64,000 nt of DNA. Origin: an uncultured Pseudomonadales bacterium (GTDB lineage: Bacteria; Pseudomonadota; Gammaproteobacteria; Pseudomonadales; Balneatricaceae). The stretch lies in contig CALJVT010000007.1 in NCBI GenBank assembly GCA_937773555.1, positions 219,780 through 283,779 on the forward strand. Direction: 5' to 3'. Of this stretch, positions 37,101-46,380 are shown piece by piece. Both the position numbers and the translations under genes were made by a program. Positions within the stretch are counted from its first letter, which is position 1. Every line of letters begins with the position of its first letter. Below the pieces are notes generated by a model. That model saw only the letters and a program-made list of their open reading frames with translations. It did no database searches and was not told where the DNA came from.

Positions 37101-37679
37101 AGCAAACACAGGTGTTTGGCTTAACAAAGCACCACTAAAGGCGTCCCAAAACCCTTTTGGAGTATGCCAACCCTGTTGCTCAAGCTGGCTATAAACCACT
37201 GGTTGATGCATTGCTACACGAAGCCAGTCCTGCAGGCCTGTGTGGGCCAGATCTTGAGTATTGGTTTCTAACACCACTTCTAGGCCCGTTTGACTAGCAA
37301 ATGCATATTGTTGCAAAGCTCGGCCGCAAAATGCGTGTATGGTAAAGATGGCCGCTTGATCTAAATTAAGTAGGGCTTGGTGCAACAGCAGTTGAGCTTG
37401 CTGAGGCTCTGCCTGTTGATAGAGATTCTGCCAGTACTCATCTTTATGCAAACCCCAGCTATTTTGGGCTTCCCGGAGCGTGTCTTCTATGCGCCCACGT
37501 AGTTCTTGTGTTGCGGCGCGGGTGTATGTCATTAACAATATTTGTTCTACAGGGATCTGTTTCTCTATTAATAAGCGCAAATAGATGCGAGTGATGCTGT
37601 AGGTTTTACCCGTGCCTGCACTGGCTTCAATAAGATGACGGCCTTGCAAGGGCATATTAGCTAGGTCAAGGTTGGGCAT
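34185..37679 (-). CDS. recB: Exodeoxyribonuclease V subunit beta (RecB)
   Basis: This 1164-residue UvrD-like helicase and nuclease opens with LIEASAGTGKTYSITRIYL, has ALVDEFQDTD and YVAVTRAQ motifs, and ends in the nuclease domain with FVADYKSNHLG and its Asp-Lys pair. It overlaps recC by 14 bases and recD by 7. It is of normal length for the family and should process double-strand ends at Chi. Confidence 0.95.
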   Translation of the reverse strand: MPNLDLANMPLQGRHLIEASAGTGKTYSITRIYLRLLIEKQIPVEQILLMTYTRAATQELRGRIEDTLREAQNSWGLHKDEYWQNLYQQAEPQQAQLLLHQALLNLDQAAIFTIHAFCGRALQQYAFASQTGLEVVLETNTQDLAHTGLQDWLRVAMHQPVVYSQLEQQGWHTPKGFWDAFSGALLSQTPVFAVDAESWHQAWHKNKLHVRNSLLKVEVQMTQATMADPKSKGVRLTQWQDLLNWLGTDVFEPASKDHLACLHGGRLSKSPELKTIITPLRELINNKSFTDKYLAYANQAKVAPIVLEAVQHVRKAYQEAKQKQQVMEFDDLVRRLSECVNQPESIALVDALRLAYPVALVDEFQDTDGHQYAILNRLYEPSSNSTALFMIGDPKQAIYGFRGGDIQTYLSASQATDYRWHMDTNWRSSHAMVAAYNRLFSESTRERKVFGRGINYTDVSASNYATANEENNPKASGAALTYVWLPTQLLTNERKHQHIAQWCVAEVQQILRQGDFIASDIALLVRGATEAQALQTALKQAGLACVYISDRSSVYDSAEATEMVRLLNGLLHCEDHRQLARAASTHLWGGSVSLLAQLTFDDNYLIEIRSQMMQLRQLWLRQGVMALVIHLLKQRAVPPALNKERYMTNMVQLAELLQKASGQASSALLLVEWLQQQCNEGKADSSAELRLESDAKLIQIVTQHGSKGLEYPVVFIPFASQAKDPLKRGTKHAQLFPYYHPQEHCPALMIGRDSEVCDQATRAAQAESLRLLYVAVTRAQYRCYIPVSDFSNSELSPLGQVAFWCHKQADAVNWPEALVQLTHPKDSELRLIEEDSVQVPLPQSFASETTQVLTTQSFSGHIDANNNLLSYSALVRQLSYGAHTQQTSVKDRGDGSNQLVDPNPNTASNELRFTLAKGKNSGLLLHDILEQVDFSQPIWPTAMDVPLAKYHTMVGIGQDDANKLECLEQWLDECLESPMPHIGMNLNPTLAHQQQITLGKLAQHQTLREVEFYFPLQQAKQSTLAQILSHHRGGLPTALPSHPVLQGMMHGFIDLIFEYGGRFFVADYKSNHLGDNLENYHYQAMLDANQQHYYDLQYLIYSLALHRYLGQRMPNYDPAQHFGGVYYLYLRGMSPKAATGIFAKAISIEELNQLDRLFAGEVPC

Positions 37680-40600
37680 GCTTCACCTCTTTGATGCTAT
37701 CCACCATGGGTTGGTAAACGTCAGAAAACTGCTCATGCCAATCTTCAAATGAGGGAGTTTGTGGCCATAGCCAACGCCTATATGGGTCACTTGAAAAATC
37801 AAAATGTTGACTATATTTGTGGTGGTACCACTTCTTCTGCCACTTGCTGCGGCGCTTATCAGTGTCTTGAGAATCTACTTTGAGCAATTCTTGACCTAGT
37901 TCAGCATCTAATGGCAGGGCTTGGGTTAAGCCTAGTAGGTAAAGCGCTACTATTTTTTGTAACTGACCTGAAGCATCATTTAATTCATCTACTTCTAAAT
38001 TCTTTTCTAAGTGAACTGATACGCCCGTAACCTTCTGGTCAAAAGCCACTTGGGCAATTAAACTAGTAAGCCAAAGGGTAAGCCTGTCTTTAGGTTTTGC
38101 CTTGCTGGGCCGACTAAGGATAACTTTGAGTGGGCTGTTTTCATCCGTAGGGTCACCTATTAAAGGTAATTGATCTTCTATGGTTACGCCCATTACGCGC
38201 GTTGAAACCCAATGGTTTTGTGCCTGTTCGTATGCCAGTGTTTGTAGCTCATCTAAAAGTGCTTCTGCCTGCTCTTGGCTGGTGTCAATAATGCGGGTTG
38301 CAAGGTGGTTTTCTGGCAGTTGCCCATTCAATTGATATTCTTCTCTAACCGCTTTGCACGCCTCTGGCTCATGAGACAAGACCGCAGCTAACATGCACTG
38401 GCGCAATTTATACTCAACTAATTTGGAGCTTTCAAAGGGCTCATCATCATCTAGTTCTAAGTCATAATCGTGTAAATATAAGCCTAAACTTTCATTAGCA
38501 AACGTACGGCCAGGGTTTTCTAAAAACCGCACTAGACCACTCACAGTTAACGCTTTTAAATGATCAGATGGGCCTACAACACTGTGATCTTCATCCAAAC
38601 TCTCAGCTTGCAGCAAACGTAGCCAAGAGGTCTCAAAGCTAGGGGTAGATAACGGGTTAAAGTTATCTTTGCTAAAGCTATGCAAAGGTAGTTGCCGAAG
38701 CTTTGAATCAGCCTGTGTTGGATTAAAGTTCCAGCCATACCCTCTGGTAAGGTAGTCCATCAATTCAGACAAAACCAAACTGGGTTGGCGTGGGGAGTTA
38801 TTTTTACTATCCACGCCTTGATAACTAAAGTACAAACAAGACCGGGCACTGATCAAAGCTTCTAAAAATAAGTAGCGGTCATCACCACGGCGCGAACGGT
38901 CACCCACCCTACGCTCTTCTTGGGCCATTAAGTCAAAGTCTAATGGTTTAGATTGTCTAGGGTACTGCCCATCATTAAGCCCTAACATTGCAACTACCTT
39001 AAATGGAATGCTGCGCATAGGCACCATAGAGCAAAAGGTAATTTTCCCGGTAATAAAGGCTTGGCTACTACTTGCTACAGACAGTTTTTGGGTTAAGCTG
39101 TAGCGCACCACCTCTAAGGTAATGGTTTGACTATAATCAACTTGTTCTACCCACATAGCCATATTACCGATAGCCGTTGTTAGCCACTCTTTGGCCTGCT
39201 CTTCGTTACGCTGCAACGTTTGGTCATCGGCAAAAAACTCGTCTATCATGCCCGTAAGATAGCCCCGCCAAGCGAGGCCTGAACGAGGAGTATTAAGGTT
39301 TTTTGCATGCCCCTGCAACTGTTCAAGCACCTGCATTAAACGGCCTAAAAGCACCGCTTGGCTGCCCTCTACATCAGCTAGCAACCAGTCATTTTGATAC
39401 TTTTTTGACTCCCCACCTTGAGCAAAACCAAGCAATAAACGCTTAAGCCCCCAAGACCAACTATAGGTGCTTGTAGACTCCTCTTGGCCCAAAGTGCTGG
39501 CTTTATGACGCTCATCCAAGCCCCAATGCACACACGCGTTAGCTAGCCAAACTGCAATAATTTCAAGTTCAGCTGGGTCGATACCAAACTTTCGTTGTAT
39601 CGCTGGCAAGCGTAAAAAGTCTAATATAAAAGACACTTGGAACCGGCTATCTGGCAATTGCAGAAGTTGCAAGTAAGCGGCTACAAGAGGCTCTGAATCT
39701 TGCGGCTTGCGGTCGGCGATAGAGCACGGTAACTGTGGCGTTTCGGTTTTACTGGCATCATACCAAGAACCAAACTGCCTGCCTTGGGTGTCAAAGACAG
39801 CGCCTACGTAGGCAGCATAATCCTCTACTTGCGGGCACATGACTAGAATGTCACTTGGTTTAAGGCTAGGGTCTATTTGGAACTTGCCAAGCAACCAGTC
39901 ATGTAAGCCTTGTAACTCTCTCAAGGCACTGGAACCATTGGCAAAAACAAGGCTGTCATCTACTTTTTTATGGCTATGTTCACGGGCATCATCAAGGTGC
40001 AAAATGTCTTGTTGAAGCTGTTGTAGGGTAGACAAATCTGCACTGGAACTAACAGGGGCAGCTTCTTCAAAGGCATCAATATTATAACTATCTTGCTGCT
40101 GTAGTAGGCGGAAAAACTCTTTGCCTTGGCTGCCTAAGTTAGCTAATAAGGGGTTGCCACCATCAACTAACACGTTATCGTCTTGCTGCGCTAACCAATG
40201 CTTTAGGTGCGTAGCCGCAATGGCTTTTTCAGACTGAATATGGCCCCAATATTCAGCACAAGGATTAAGGTGAAATATATGCACCTGAGTATGCTGAGCT
40301 AAGGCCGAAAAAACCTCTAACGTAGCTGGCGCCATAGTATTCAGGGCAAACAGAAAAATTTGTTGCGGTAGCTGTTGGTGCTTAGGCCCTGTTAGTTGAG
40401 AAAGTGCGTGTATTAACCTGCGTTGTATATCTATGGGGTGGCGCCCATCTTGATGGCATAACATAGCCCACAGCTGAGCTTGCCAATGTTCTGAGCTGTC
40501 TTCTATTTGCCATTGAGTGAGCCAATCGGGACGGTAGAGAATATATTGCTCAAAAAGGTCAGCCAGCGCGCTGGATAGTTGAAAGCGCTTTAAAAGGTCT

Positions 40601-41016
40601 GCAGGTGTTTTTGTTTGCTCTTGCGGCGCTGATTGCCAGTAGCGATTAGCCTCAGAGAATGCTGAATTAGTCAGTATCGCATCACTCGCCAATACATCAT
40701 CAATTCGCCAAACTAGGGCCTCGCGCTGATAAGGTGGTTGCTGAGGCACTTGAGCATCGCCTAATAACTGCCGGGCCAATTGCCAAACAAATTTTCCAGG
40801 CAAAGGGTAGTCAATGTTCATCGCAATGCCGTTTTGCTTGGCTAATTGCGTATTAAGCCAATGCTGCATGCCCGTGTTTTCAACGATAACTTGAGCAGAA
40901 TCTAATACCCCAGAAGCACTGCCAGATTGCCCAAGCGTTAACACGTGGTTCAGTAATACAGCCAGATCTTCTAGCCTGTTTGCTGGGTATACCATGAGTT
41001 GTTTTGCTACAGCCAT
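37666..41016 (-). CDS. recC: Exodeoxyribonuclease V subunit gamma (RecC)
   Basis: This 1116-residue protein has the inactive-helicase scaffold of RecC: MVYPANRLEDLAVLL near the start, LNTQLAKQNGIAMN, and CSMVPMRSIPFKVV with LGLNDGQYPRQ. It recognises Chi in RecBCD and lacks working nuclease residues, as in the family. It is the first gene of the operon. Confidence 0.94.
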   Translation of the reverse strand: MAVAKQLMVYPANRLEDLAVLLNHVLTLGQSGSASGVLDSAQVIVENTGMQHWLNTQLAKQNGIAMNIDYPLPGKFVWQLARQLLGDAQVPQQPPYQREALVWRIDDVLASDAILTNSAFSEANRYWQSAPQEQTKTPADLLKRFQLSSALADLFEQYILYRPDWLTQWQIEDSSEHWQAQLWAMLCHQDGRHPIDIQRRLIHALSQLTGPKHQQLPQQIFLFALNTMAPATLEVFSALAQHTQVHIFHLNPCAEYWGHIQSEKAIAATHLKHWLAQQDDNVLVDGGNPLLANLGSQGKEFFRLLQQQDSYNIDAFEEAAPVSSSADLSTLQQLQQDILHLDDAREHSHKKVDDSLVFANGSSALRELQGLHDWLLGKFQIDPSLKPSDILVMCPQVEDYAAYVGAVFDTQGRQFGSWYDASKTETPQLPCSIADRKPQDSEPLVAAYLQLLQLPDSRFQVSFILDFLRLPAIQRKFGIDPAELEIIAVWLANACVHWGLDERHKASTLGQEESTSTYSWSWGLKRLLLGFAQGGESKKYQNDWLLADVEGSQAVLLGRLMQVLEQLQGHAKNLNTPRSGLAWRGYLTGMIDEFFADDQTLQRNEEQAKEWLTTAIGNMAMWVEQVDYSQTITLEVVRYSLTQKLSVASSSQAFITGKITFCSMVPMRSIPFKVVAMLGLNDGQYPRQSKPLDFDLMAQEERRVGDRSRRGDDRYLFLEALISARSCLYFSYQGVDSKNNSPRQPSLVLSELMDYLTRGYGWNFNPTQADSKLRQLPLHSFSKDNFNPLSTPSFETSWLRLLQAESLDEDHSVVGPSDHLKALTVSGLVRFLENPGRTFANESLGLYLHDYDLELDDDEPFESSKLVEYKLRQCMLAAVLSHEPEACKAVREEYQLNGQLPENHLATRIIDTSQEQAEALLDELQTLAYEQAQNHWVSTRVMGVTIEDQLPLIGDPTDENSPLKVILSRPSKAKPKDRLTLWLTSLIAQVAFDQKVTGVSVHLEKNLEVDELNDASGQLQKIVALYLLGLTQALPLDAELGQELLKVDSQDTDKRRSKWQKKWYHHKYSQHFDFSSDPYRRWLWPQTPSFEDWHEQFSDVYQPMVDSIKEVKHAQP

Positions 41017-41071
41017 CCACCTAATTCCTTGTGTATTAACTTATGTTTCAAGCATTACTGGCCATAAGCCA

Positions 41072-41608
41072 TTATAAACTTTGAGTTATTTGCACCGTAA
41101 CATGAAGGTCATCAGTACTTAAGTGCACCTGATCTTCTTCAATAATGCAGCTCAAGTTCATCGTTTTAACCAACATATTTTCTAACGAAGACGCAGCTTC
41201 CACATCAATGTGAAACACCTTTACTTTTTTGTTGGTAGATAGACTAGCGCGATTTTTCTCTAACCAGATGTCAGCTTTATTATCATGATAGGTATAAATA
41301 GTCACCTGCTGAGCCCTACCACTAGCTTGGCGAATGCGTTTTTCATCTGGCATCCCCAGTTCAATCCAATGCACAATATTTCCAGTTAAATCCCGCTGCC
41401 ACAAGTCAGGTTCCTCTACTGAACTAATGCCCTTTGTTAGTTCAAGGTCTTCATGTGCAGCATGCAAAAAGGCAATGAGGCGACACATTAATCGAGTTTC
41501 ATTTTCAGACGGATGTTTTGCGATGGTTAGGCTGTAATCAGCGTAATGATGACTATTAAGGTTGGATAAGTTTAAATTTGCCTTATAAATGGTAGCGCCT
41601 ATGGCCAT
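41072..41608 (-). CDS. yaeQ: YaeQ family protein
   Basis: This 178-residue protein has the YaeQ opening MAIGATIYKANLNLSN, ETRLMCRLIAFL and ISSVEEPDLW, and the PD-(D/E)XK-like fold. YaeQ is a small protein of uncertain function, once linked to RfaH suppression. It lies 55 bases from recC on the same strand. Confidence 0.92.
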   Translation of the reverse strand: MAIGATIYKANLNLSNLNSHHYADYSLTIAKHPSENETRLMCRLIAFLHAAHEDLELTKGISSVEEPDLWQRDLTGNIVHWIELGMPDEKRIRQASGRAQQVTIYTYHDNKADIWLEKNRASLSTNKKVKVFHIDVEAASSLENMLVKTMNLSCIIEEDQVHLSTDDLHVTVQITQSL

Positions 41609-41781
41609 AATTTTTCTCTATGCGAAGTGTTAATAATACGTCTGGTAGAATCAATCATAGACTATCACGAACCCCCCACTTGAAGTGAGCCAAAAGCAGA
41701 AGGATCAATGCTATTTTAGGTATCAACTAATGCTCTTAAAAACCTAAAAATGATTACTACCCTTTAATTTGCTCTAATGAA

Positions 41782-42219
41782 TTACATGCCAATACGCGAA
41801 CTGAGCAATAAATTGGTCTCTGTGGTTTCAATCCCACTTACTTGGCGAATTTTTGACAGCGCTGTGTCAAAGCTTTCCAGGTGTGAAGCTCTAATTTCAA
41901 CTGCCAAATCCCAACGTCCACTAGTGGTGTATATTTTGCTTACTTCAGGGATGAGTTTCATTGCAACAATGCCACTTTCTTCTAAATTAGGTACTGTAGT
42001 AATCATTACCCACCCACGTACTTCTTTATTAAGAAAGTCTTTTTTTACCACTGCAACATACCCTGTAATTACCCCACTAGATTCTAATTTTTCTATACGT
42101 TTAGTTACTGTGGCTCGTGTTATCCCTAACGCTTTGGCCATATTTTGAACTGACATACGACCGTCTTTTTGCAACAAACTAACAATAGCTTGGTCTTTGC
42201 TGTCTAGGAATTCTGACAT
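41782..42219 (-). CDS. Lrp/AsnC family transcriptional regulator
   Basis: This 145-residue regulator has an N-terminal helix-turn-helix (MSVQNMAKALGITRATVTKRI) and a RAM effector domain from about residue 60 with SGRWDLAVEI. It is divergent from the Sel1-like gene. No biosynthetic target is adjacent, so the effector is not indicated. Confidence 0.9.
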   Translation of the reverse strand: MSEFLDSKDQAIVSLLQKDGRMSVQNMAKALGITRATVTKRIEKLESSGVITGYVAVVKKDFLNKEVRGWVMITTVPNLEESGIVAMKLIPEVSKIYTTSGRWDLAVEIRASHLESFDTALSKIRQVSGIETTETNLLLSSRIGM

Positions 42220-42408
42220 TAGGTATTTTCTCCCATACTTGTTAAATAATCATTAAATTTACTTTTTGTATAAAATACAAAACATAATGATCTTTTTACG
42301 ATGAATATAAACAAATTTTTGACTTACATTAACACATAAAGTGCAATAAAATTAACTTTTTGGATTAGTTTACAATTTATATAGGCCATACAGAGTGAGG
42401 ACACGTCA

Positions 42409-42669
42409 ATGCCTGCTAAACAAAGTGAATGCGTAACTATTGCAGAGGTTAAGGCCATTAGTGGCGACTTAGTGGCCATGGAATTTTTAGCAAGGCGTTT
42501 TTTTGACGGCAGAGGAGTGGTTCAGAGCTTTCAGAAGTCTTATTACTGGTCAACAATTGCGCTAAGCAACGGTGTAACTTACTTAACTACCTTAAATAAG
42601 TTTGCTTCAAAGAAGTTAACCAAAGAACAAAGAGTGGGTATAGAAGCCGATCTAAGCCTCATTAAATAA
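42409..42669 (+). CDS. Small Sel1-like repeat protein
   Basis: The 86-residue product holds one Sel1-like repeat (GDLVAMEFLARRFFDGRGVVQSF, then SYYWSTIALSNG) and a Lys-rich end. The start has GAGTGAGGAC upstream. Alone it is too short for a solenoid, so it may act through protein contact. It has an intergenic partner, the divergent Lrp gene. Confidence 0.6.
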   Translation: MPAKQSECVTIAEVKAISGDLVAMEFLARRFFDGRGVVQSFQKSYYWSTIALSNGVTYLTTLNKFASKKLTKEQRVGIEADLSLIK

Positions 42670-43076
42670 ATGGCCCATCACAACAAAAAACTGTATTGCA
42701 CATGTCACAAGTACTGCAATCTGCATATAAGTAGTTTTACACAGCTGAAAAGAGGTAAGGTAATATAAAGGCCTGTAAAGGCCGGGGATTGTCTAAAAAC
42801 GATTGAAGTTACTCGCCTTAGGTATAATTTAAGCGTGCCGCTAATGAGTGGCTATAACTGTGAAAGCGAGCTAAAAATATTGATTCTTGCGCTGCATGAG
42901 AACAAGATAAAAAGCAATGGCATAGTGCTAAAGTTCACAATCATTAAACCCTGTGAACTCTATACTAAATAGCAGGTATGGCTTTGAATAATCATTTAAA
43001 GCCAACTTTAATTGGCATCAAAAAAGCACCTTTTATAAAGCACCTAAGCCCACAGGTTGCACTAATAAGGCTAGGA
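42670..43076. other. Intergenic stretch, no gene seen
   Basis: About 400 bases with a short GGCC-hairpin (GGCCTGTAAAGGCC) near 42770 and A-rich DNA otherwise. I see no gene. Confidence 0.4.
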
Positions 43077-44237
43077 CTACTTGACCTTGCACTGCGGAGT
43101 TTGATCAACAACTGACTTACCTGATGCCAACCTAAGTGCACGCTCCTCCTCAACAACAGCTTGAGGGAATTGGCCCATAAAACAGCAGCACACATTTTCA
43201 TCAATCATTGTTCTAGGCCCATGCGGGTGCGCAATGTGTCTATACGGTGCATGTGTATGCCCATGCCCAGAATGACTATGCCCTGCGTCCTTTTGGTGCG
43301 AATGCCCGTGGCTATGGTCGTGATCATGTGAATGAGCTTTTAAATCAGCCTCTACCTCAGGCTGAAACTCTGCATGGTGGTGGTGAACCGTAACTTCACC
43401 AGCCGCTAACCTAGCTTGAAATTTTTCCATAAGGCCATCGTTAACTGCCGGTTGAGACACTGTTTCTTCAATCCTTTCAACAAAAGTGTTGATAACATGA
43501 GATTGGTCACGCAGGTAATCTGCAACATGGAAACTAACACCAGGGTGATCAGCAGAAACTTTGTCAATGTAACCGTGGATACGGCCAATTAACTTACCTG
43601 AAAAAAGAAAATATGGGGCCACAACTATTTTCTTAAAGCCAAGCTTCAATGCCATTTCCAACCCCCTACCCACCGAGGGAAAAGTGACCCCAGAGTAAAC
43701 TGTTTCACACCAACCAAAACCCATATTTTCTGCCACAATGCGGGTTAATTTTGAAACCTCTGCATTAGCTTGCGCAACAGACGTGCCCCGACCCACCACC
43801 ACCAGCATGGTGTCATATAAATCACCAGGTTTTGGCATTTCAGTTAGGTCTACAGCTTCCATAATCCTATGTTGAAAGGCCATGATCATTTCGTCATGTA
43901 AACCAAGCTCTTTACCGTATTTGATGGTAAGCGCAGGATTTTTTTGCATATAGGTAGTTAATACTGATGGGATATCATTTTGCGCGTGGGTAGCTGAAAA
44001 CAACATGCCAGGCACCGCATAGATATTAGTGATACCCTTTGAAATCAAACGATCCAACGCCATGTGAATATTGGGCGATGAGTATTCCAAAAAACCATAT
44101 TCAACCTCTAGACTGGGAAATCTAGCACGCAATCCAGCAGCCAGCAGGCTGAACTCTTCTTCAGCAATTTTGGCTCTACTACCATGACCACAAATAATGA
44201 TTCCAGAATTTTCGGGTAAAGAATTTAATAATGACAT
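43077..44237 (-). CDS. cbiX: CbiX-type sirohydrochlorin chelatase with a His-rich tail
   Basis: From the ATG at 44237, with an ideal AAAGGAGATCC site, the product is 386 residues. Two CbiX half-domains carry GHGSRAKIAEEEF and a late FSATHAQNDIP motif whose His residues hold the metal. They are followed by a long His-rich stretch (about 286-345, several HSH, HDH, HGH units) and a Cys-rich CCCFMGQFP. CbiX inserts cobalt in sirohydrochlorin in cobalamin synthesis, and His-rich tails store or deliver the metal. No other cobalamin gene is adjacent. The frame continues 14 codons upstream, but the ATG given is much better placed. Confidence 0.88.
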   Translation of the reverse strand: MSLLNSLPENSGIIICGHGSRAKIAEEEFSLLAAGLRARFPSLEVEYGFLEYSSPNIHMALDRLISKGITNIYAVPGMLFSATHAQNDIPSVLTTYMQKNPALTIKYGKELGLHDEMIMAFQHRIMEAVDLTEMPKPGDLYDTMLVVVGRGTSVAQANAEVSKLTRIVAENMGFGWCETVYSGVTFPSVGRGLEMALKLGFKKIVVAPYFLFSGKLIGRIHGYIDKVSADHPGVSFHVADYLRDQSHVINTFVERIEETVSQPAVNDGLMEKFQARLAAGEVTVHHHHAEFQPEVEADLKAHSHDHDHSHGHSHQKDAGHSHSGHGHTHAPYRHIAHPHGPRTMIDENVCCCFMGQFPQAVVEEERALRLASGKSVVDQTPQCKVK

Positions 44238-45148
44238 ATGGATCTCCTTTGGCTGCCGATTATACAGTCTGATAGGCAAGGTTAAATACCCAGTGCGTCA
44301 AATAATTTCTCATTTACGCCGAGCTAGTTCACTGGTGAGTTGTTGTGATTGGAGCTGTAACCATAAAAATATCAACGATCTATCAGGCTGCATTTATAAT
44401 TGAATTAAGTAAGAGGGCAGATTTGCTAGGCAGCTTAAATCAGTTAGCTTTTAAAGCATAGCTTTAATGTTTAGGTATAGAGCCACCATACCTGCTGATA
44501 GCATTGTTCAAGGTCGCACAGGCAACTTAAGTTAACGCATATTATGGAGGGCTCTTTAGACCCCAGCCTAATTCACCTAAACCACTGTATCAATGCGTTA
44601 TCGGCAAGTAATAAAGACGGCTCAGTTTGCTAACTATACCTCATTAAACTAGCCGCATTGGGCTGTGCTTGTGCGCGAATACCTTAGGACCACAATCGAT
44701 GGTTAATCGCAACAAAAGTCCTGGGGCCAAACTACAAATAGGCTGCTTCCAGCTTACAAAAAGAAGGTTGGCTAAAGCTTACTGAAGTCTTTCAAAGGCA
44801 TAATATAAACCAGCTATTCATCACTTTGGGGTGGGCGTGAAACTCATTTGTGAAACAACAGCACATTTAGTGATTCATGGTCTATACTTTGGCTTTTATT
44901 GCTTTTATGCAGGTAGGTTTACTTAGGTAAAATATCCATTACAGCCCACGCTTTGCTTCATGAGACACGTGATTTGTGTTGCGTTTTAAATCGTTAAGTA
45001 AATACAGCCGGCATCATAGCAAAGCAGTAGAATTAAGGCTGAAAGCATTAATATATTATTATGTTGATCAATGTGTGTTTGCATACCCATAGATTAACAG
45101 CGTTTAATAAAACCCTCTTATAACATCAACAATAGTTACGGATCAAAA
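44238..45148. other. Long intergenic stretch
   Basis: About 900 bases between the CbiX and YghU genes with no supported gene, tRNA or riboswitch. I looked for a cobalamin-box match near the CbiX start and did not find a convincing one. The base composition is AT-rich. Confidence 0.4.
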
Positions 45149-46012
45149 ATGTCTGAAAATACGTATGAGCCCCCAAAAATATGGCAATGGACTACAGCAA
45201 CTGGCGGCAAGTTTGCTAGCATTAATCGTCCAACATCTGGAGCAACCCATGAATCAGAATTGCCTGTGGGTAAGCACCCCTTACAACTTTATTCGTTGGC
45301 AACGCCCAATGGTGTAAAGGTAACAATTTTATTGGAAGAATTGTTATCTTTGGGTATCAAGGACGCTGAGTACGATGCTTATTTGATTGATATTTTGGAT
45401 GGCGATCAATTTGGCTCTGGGTTTGTTGAGGTAAATCCAAACTCCAAAATCCCTGCGCTAGTTGATAATAGTGAAGGCAATAAGCTGCCTATTTTTGAAT
45501 CTGGTGCGATATTGTTGTATTTGGCAGAGAAATTTGATGCTTTTTTACCCAAAGAACCTTTGCTTAAGTCGCAGTGCCTGTCTTGGCTATTTTGGCAAGT
45601 GGGCAGTGGGCCATATTTAGGTGGCGGTTTTGGCCATTTTTATGCCTATGCGCCTGAAAAATTTGAATACCCAATAGAGCGGTTTACTATGGAAGTAAAA
45701 CGGCAACTTGATGTACTCGATCAACATTTAGCTAACAACCAATATATGTGTGGTGACCAATACACTATTGCTGATATGGCAATCTGGCCATGGTATGGCG
45801 CCCTGGTGCAAAATAAAGTTTACGGTGCAGCAGAGTTTTTACAAACTAAGTCTTATAAAAATTTGGTGCGTTGGACTGAAGAAATTAGTCAACGAAAAGC
45901 AGTTAAACGCGGGGTAATGGTCAATCGTGCTTGGGGTGAATTAGATGAGCAGTTGCATGAACGCCATGACTCCAGTGATTTCCAATTCAAAACCCAAAAC
46001 AAATTAAACTAA
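45149..46012 (+). CDS. yghU: GSH-dependent disulfide-bond oxidoreductase (YghU)
   Basis: This 287-residue GST-fold enzyme matches E. coli YghU closely: YEPPKIWQW, GKFASINRPTSGATHE, LPVGKHPLQLYSLATPNG, FVEVNPNSKIPALVD. YghU binds two glutathiones and reduces 2-hydroxyethyl disulfide-type substrates. The short linker and catalytic region are complete. It stands alone. Confidence 0.94.
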   Translation: MSENTYEPPKIWQWTTATGGKFASINRPTSGATHESELPVGKHPLQLYSLATPNGVKVTILLEELLSLGIKDAEYDAYLIDILDGDQFGSGFVEVNPNSKIPALVDNSEGNKLPIFESGAILLYLAEKFDAFLPKEPLLKSQCLSWLFWQVGSGPYLGGGFGHFYAYAPEKFEYPIERFTMEVKRQLDVLDQHLANNQYMCGDQYTIADMAIWPWYGALVQNKVYGAAEFLQTKSYKNLVRWTEEISQRKAVKRGVMVNRAWGELDEQLHERHDSSDFQFKTQNKLN

Positions 46013-46380
46013 GCACCTTATGGCGCAATGTTAATTGTAATTTGAGATTTATCTACGAAAACAGCTTTGGTGTCCTTAAAGCTTATAACCAAGCTTAAAT
46101 GAGCTACACCATAGCTGCTAATAGTGGTGATGATTTCACCTTGCTGCTGACCCTGAAACACTAATACTAAATTCAAGCGAAAGAGAATGAGGTGCTCAAG
46201 CCTCACTCATATCTTGGGATATATTCGTTGTTTTATAAAAGTTTAATTTATTAATTTATTTTTATACCCCCAAAGATAAATCAAGAAGTAAAATGACCTT
46301 TATTGAACTATTTATTACCAAAGGCGCTTAAGCCTTTTTCAATCGATTAAGCACTTTAGAGCTATGCAAGTGTAAAACTA
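46013..46380. other. Intergenic stretch with a possible minus-strand gene end
   Basis: On the minus strand a 62-codon frame (46018-46206) reads as a protein end (ISSYGVAHLSLVISF and TKAVFVDKSQITI). There is no ribosome site or family match. It could be the tail of a decayed gene. Confidence 0.25.

Noticed and set aside
43259-43390. CRISPR-like repetition in the CbiX tail
   Set aside because: It is codon repetition for His and Ser in a coding frame, with no regular spacing.
44238-45148. Possible cobalamin riboswitch next to CbiX
   Set aside because: I looked for the conserved core of the B12 box and found no convincing match.
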